Shown: positions 61,311-64,000 of the stretch, piece by piece
Position numbering within the stretch: position 1 is the first letter of the stretch
Layout of the letters: every line of letters begins with the position of its first letter
Assembly (NCBI RefSeq): GCF_050107715.1
Contig: NZ_JBNILN010000010.1
Coordinates: 1 to 64,000 of the forward strand
Source: Metabacillus_B sp050107715
Lineage (GTDB): Bacteria; Bacillota; Bacilli; Bacillales; Bacillaceae
Direction: 5' to 3'
DNA: 64,000 bases
Program-made: the position numbers and the translations under genes
Notes under the pieces: model-generated
Seen by the model: the letters and a program-made list of their open reading frames with translations, nothing else
The model's database searches: none
What the model was told of the DNA's origin: nothing

Positions 61311-61878
61311 AGGCTATGATGTGCTTCGCTGTTTCAATTGCAGGTGCAGCGCCATTTGGAGCCAGCCCCATAGAGTAGGCAACGGTTATTCCTTCATGTA
61401 ATATGAACAGCTTTTCACCGGTTTGTATTGCATTTGTTAGCCCTAGTTCGTCAAGATATCGGATAAAGAGCTGTTTCAGCTGTTTTTTCTTTTCTATGAT
61501 GTATGTTCTTCCAGGGTGAGACGGTTCGGTCAATTCAGCCAATGCGTTGACAAAGGCGCATCCCCGTTGACTATTCTTTGCAAGCCAGCTTTCCAGAGCC
61601 TCAAATATCATCATTATTTTCTGCACCGGATCATGATCCGGTATCCGGTTCAAATAACTGTTTAAATGGTGCGTCCATAAGTCATCCCGTTTCTTTAAAT
61701 ACGCAACGATCAGCTGTTCCTTTGATCCAAAGCGATCATATAAGGTTTTTTTCGTTACTCCGGCCTCGCTGGCAATTGTTTCGACACCAACCGCATGGAT
61801 TCCCCGCCCATAAAATAGGGCAGAAGCGGTTTCTAGAATTCTTTGAGCAGCAGGGGTCATTTTCACGGATTCATCCAT
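61300..61878 (-). CDS. TetR/AcrR-family regulator
   Basis: A 192-aa TetR protein: AQRILETASALFYGRGIHAVGVETIASEAGVTKKTLYDRFGSKEQLIVAYL is the DNA-binding domain; the C-terminal helices contain one Cys (QRGCAFVNALAEL). It follows an EamA transporter on the same strand 37 bp downstream, so it probably represses that operon through the dyads at 62806-62856. Confidence 0.9.
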   Translation of the reverse strand: MDESVKMTPAAQRILETASALFYGRGIHAVGVETIASEAGVTKKTLYDRFGSKEQLIVAYLKKRDDLWTHHLNSYLNRIPDHDPVQKIMMIFEALESWLAKNSQRGCAFVNALAELTEPSHPGRTYIIEKKKQLKQLFIRYLDELGLTNAIQTGEKLFILHEGITVAYSMGLAPNGAAPAIETAKHIIASSS

Positions 61879-61915
61879 TTTTTCACCACGCTTTCCTGCC
61901 TCTTATAAGAGGACC

Positions 61916-62785
61916 TTATTCTTTTTGAATAATCCAGACACCTATTAAACATACTATCATTCCTGCTAGTGTAAAGCTGCCGATCTTGTCTCCAAACATA
62001 AAGAAAGCCCAGAGCATGGTGAATGGAGGAGTCAAATACAGCAGACTGCTTACCCGTGTGACACTGCCTAATTTGAGATTGAGCCAGTAAAATCCATAGC
62101 CTCCAATAGTCGACAGAATGGCAAGCCATGCTGCGGCCATCCAGAAATCCGGATTAACAGGAGGGGCTGTATGACCGGTTGCTGCAGCAAGAATCGTGAA
62201 AAGGAAAGCGCTAATCAAGGTTTGAATAGGAAGGGCATCCATAATAGAAACGGCATCCTTCGTTTTTTTCTCATATAGTGTTGCACAAACGAGGCTGATA
62301 ACTGCCATAAACGATAAAGCATAGCCCCACAGTGGAACACCAGCCGCTGATCCCAAATCCCCCAGCACAACGAGCAGTACACCTGAAATCCCCAGCAGCA
62401 GTCCAAACCACTGCCTGATCGTTGCAGATTCCTTTAATACCGGGCCCGCAAGTGCGGCAGCCGCAATCGGCTGAAGGGTCGTGATTAAATTGGAAGTGCC
62501 TGCGGAAACTCCACTTTCAATCGATAGAAATACACAGAGTAAGTATCCCCCTTGGGCAAAGAGTCCGATCATCGCTTGGGAAAACAAAGTTTTGGCAGAA
62601 ATTCTTTTCCGCTGTTTCCAAAGCCACCAGCCTCCCAATATGATGGCTGCCGCTATAAATCTCCACATCAGTAAGGTGAAGGTGTTTGCCTCTGCTGTAC
62701 CCAGCCGCGCTCCAATAAAACCTGAACTCCACATAACAACAAATCCAGCCGCTGCAAAAAGTTTAGTCTGCTGTTTGGTGATCAA
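61916..62785 (-). CDS. EamA-family (DMT) transporter
   Basis: A 289-aa ten-span transporter with two EamA repeats: FVVMWSSGFIGARLGTAEANTFTLLMWRF opens the first and LWGYALSFMAVISLVCATLYEKK the second; RVSSLLYLTPPFTMLWAFFMFGDKI is the usual last motif. GGAGG precedes ATG 62785. Substrate unknown. Confidence 0.88.
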   Translation of the reverse strand: MITKQQTKLFAAAGFVVMWSSGFIGARLGTAEANTFTLLMWRFIAAAIILGGWWLWKQRKRISAKTLFSQAMIGLFAQGGYLLCVFLSIESGVSAGTSNLITTLQPIAAAALAGPVLKESATIRQWFGLLLGISGVLLVVLGDLGSAAGVPLWGYALSFMAVISLVCATLYEKKTKDAVSIMDALPIQTLISAFLFTILAAATGHTAPPVNPDFWMAAAWLAILSTIGGYGFYWLNLKLGSVTRVSSLLYLTPPFTMLWAFFMFGDKIGSFTLAGMIVCLIGVWIIQKE

Positions 62786-62805
62786 CTTTATCGCCTCCTC
62801 TAAAC

Positions 62806-62856
62806 TAAACCGATTGGTATAGTATAAGGTTATATAACCATACCGGTCAGTATACT
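62806..62856 (-). promoter_or_regulatory. TetR-type operators upstream of the EamA gene
   Basis: ACCGATTGGT (62809-62818) and ACTGACCGGT (complement of 62843-62852) are related dyads, and GGTTATATAACC (62828-62839) is a perfect 12-bp palindrome between them. The arrangement suits a TetR dimer pair covering the promoter; exact hexamers were not assigned. Confidence 0.55.
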
Positions 62857-62968
62857 GTCAAAGAAAAGAAACTGCAGGGAAATTCCAGCACGGATAAAAG
62901 ACAATTTTATAAGAATGCCAGGTAGTACTGAATTTCACTTTTCGTCAGTCGTTTTCCCACCTGATAAT

Positions 62969-63093
62969 TGGAGCAGATGGCGATAGACTCCGAGCTAAGA
63001 GCAGCGGGATTAATACCTCGCAGACGCAAGAGGCTAAGAGGCTTACCGCCCGCCTTTGGTTAAGCGAACTCCGGCTGACTGCAATCAACAGCC
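62969..63093 (+). repeat. Decayed Bacillaceae intergenic repeat
   Basis: TGGAGCAGATGGCGATAGAC, CCTCGCAGACGCAAGAGGC, TACCGCCCGCC and GCAATCAACAGCC occur in the order of the GC-rich 120-bp repeat that is common between Bacillaceae genes. Substitutions have destroyed its long dyad. It is the main content of the 520-bp gap 62786-63307. Confidence 0.55.
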
Positions 63094-63148
63094 AAATTTA
63101 ACACAAAAAATAAATGCCTGCACCGCATTACCTGCAAAAATATTACTT

Positions 63149-63181
63149 TTTAGTACCTATGCTACTTTAAAGTGCGTACTG
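63149..63181 (+). promoter_or_regulatory. Candidate HxlR-type operator before the MFS gene
   Basis: AGTAC (63152-63156), the palindrome ACTTTAAAGT (63164-63173) and GTACT (63176-63180) form nested dyads. HxlR/YodB-type regulators bind TACT/AGTA dyads and often control such exporters. No regulator gene is visible within the window. Confidence 0.4.
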
Positions 63182-63307
63182 TTTCCTTTTGTAGAAACCT
63201 TGCATAATGACTCATGTACCCGGTAATGAGTACATCAAGGAATGCATGATAGAGGAAATGAAAGGTACCTTCGTTTCCCCATTTACATCCAAGGAGGAAT
63301 GAACAGT

Positions 63308-64000
63308 ATGAGTACAAACTCAACCGCTATAGATCAGCCCAAAACAAAAGGAGGCACGCCGGCCCTGCTGGCTCTCGCAATTAGTGCCTTCGGTATTGGA
63401 ACGACAGAGTTCGTTCCAGTAGGATTATTATCAACGATTGCCGATGACCTTTCTATTTCCATTACACTTGCAGGTTTGCTGATTTCAGGATATGCATTGG
63501 GAGTTGCTTTCGGGGCTCCCGTTCTCACGGCTTTAACAAGTAAAATGAGCCGAAAAACGCTGCTAATGTTTCTTATGGTCGTGTTTATTATCGGAAACTC
63601 TGTAGCAGCCATCTCAACAAGCTTTGGATTATTGCTTGTCGCCAGGTTTATTACAGCCTTTTCACATGGTATTTTCTTCTCGATCGGTTCAACGATTGCA
63701 GCCGATTTAGTGCCGGCTCATAAACGGGCCAGTGCGATTGCCTTTATGTTTACAGGACTGACCGTTGCTACTGTCACCGGGGTGCCGCTCGGAACCTTTA
63801 TCGGACAGGCATTCGGATGGAAAGCAACCTTCTGGGGAGTAGCTTTGCTCGGTGTCATTGGAATCATTGCAAGTGCTATTCTCGTACCGAAAAACCTTAA
63901 GGAAGCACCGCCTTCCAAGTTCAGTGAACAAGTTAAGATTCTGGCCAATGGCCGCCTGCTTCTTGCATTTGCGATCACAGCGCTTGGTTATGGCGGAACG
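63308..64000 (+). CDS. MFS efflux transporter (AraJ/YtbD type), 5' part
   Basis: The first 231 residues of a DHA1-type MFS protein: FGIGTTEFVPVGLLSTIADDLSISITLAGLLISGYALGVAFGAPVL spans helices 1-2, and SRKTLLM is the loop 2-3 motif. HKRASAIAFMFTGLTVATVTGVPLGTFIGQAFGWKATFW covers helices 5-6. AAGGAGG precedes ATG 63308 by about 10 bases. It is cut by the window end. Substrate unknown; drug or nucleobase export are usual in this group. Confidence 0.88.
   Translation, partial: MSTNSTAIDQPKTKGGTPALLALAISAFGIGTTEFVPVGLLSTIADDLSISITLAGLLISGYALGVAFGAPVLTALTSKMSRKTLLMFLMVVFIIGNSVAAISTSFGLLLVARFITAFSHGIFFSIGSTIAADLVPAHKRASAIAFMFTGLTVATVTGVPLGTFIGQAFGWKATFWGVALLGVIGIIASAILVPKNLKEAPPSKFSEQVKILANGRLLLAFAITALGYGGT

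Noticed and set aside
1..64000. CRISPR array, cas genes or rRNA genes
   Set aside because: No regularly spaced repeats, Cas proteins or rRNA segments were recognised in the window.

Overview
The window looks like chromosome of a low-to-moderate GC Bacillaceae bacterium (Bacillus sensu lato). The gene order tRNA - tsaE-tsaB-rimI-tsaD - ydiF - rex - tatC - ydiK - ydiL - groES-groEL is the B. subtilis order, the proteins read as close relatives of the B. subtilis ones, and starts are often TTG or GTG behind strong Shine-Dalgarno sites. All family names here come from reading the protein sequences; no database search was run.

1-9993 is core chromosome: two tRNAs, the t6A operon, a dense DnaA-box cluster, an ABC-F factor, Rex, TatC (without the usual tatA beside it), two small membrane genes and a CIRCE-controlled groESL operon.

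9978-28552 is an 18.6 kb island inserted at the last codons of groEL. A 17-bp core, GGGCGGCATGATGTAAT, occurs at both ends, and the apparent native groEL terminator now lies beyond the right copy. Two decayed internal cores (about 17130 and 21050), each followed by the same left-end motif and an integrase 3' remnant, divide it into three modules. Module 1 has a truncated tyrosine integrase, one and a bit serine recombinases, three small ORFs and an ABC-three-component (ABC-3C) conflict operon. Module 2 has a RecD-like helicase. Module 3 has a NucS-like nuclease, two HNH nucleases and three HEPN-type proteins. Together it is a stacked anti-phage or anti-plasmid defence island.

28553-40240 looks like older layers of the same process. 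Three more groEL fragments (35.65, 37.29 and 39.72 kb) lie among a CNNM/CorC pair, a CPBP protease, a GntR-controlled membrane gene, a DUF418 gene with a partial second copy, an IS1182-family remnant, a broken Cys-rich bacteriocin-like gene, an SDR protein, a Uma2 nuclease and a tiny hydrophobic peptide. 40.4-45.7 kb holds an unusual kinase / GNAT-PUA / ASCH operon and two pseudogenes (fic, a CgeB-like glycosyltransferase).

45.9-64 kb is ordinary accessory chromosome: transporters, DinB, RDD, a MerR-controlled alcohol dehydrogenase, the Tat substrate PhoD with its tatA-tatC pair, PadR/DUF1048, an amino-acid:Na+ symporter, an MhqR-type quinone-resistance cluster (DoxX, dioxygenase, hydrolase), a TetR/EamA pair and the start of an MFS exporter cut by the window edge.
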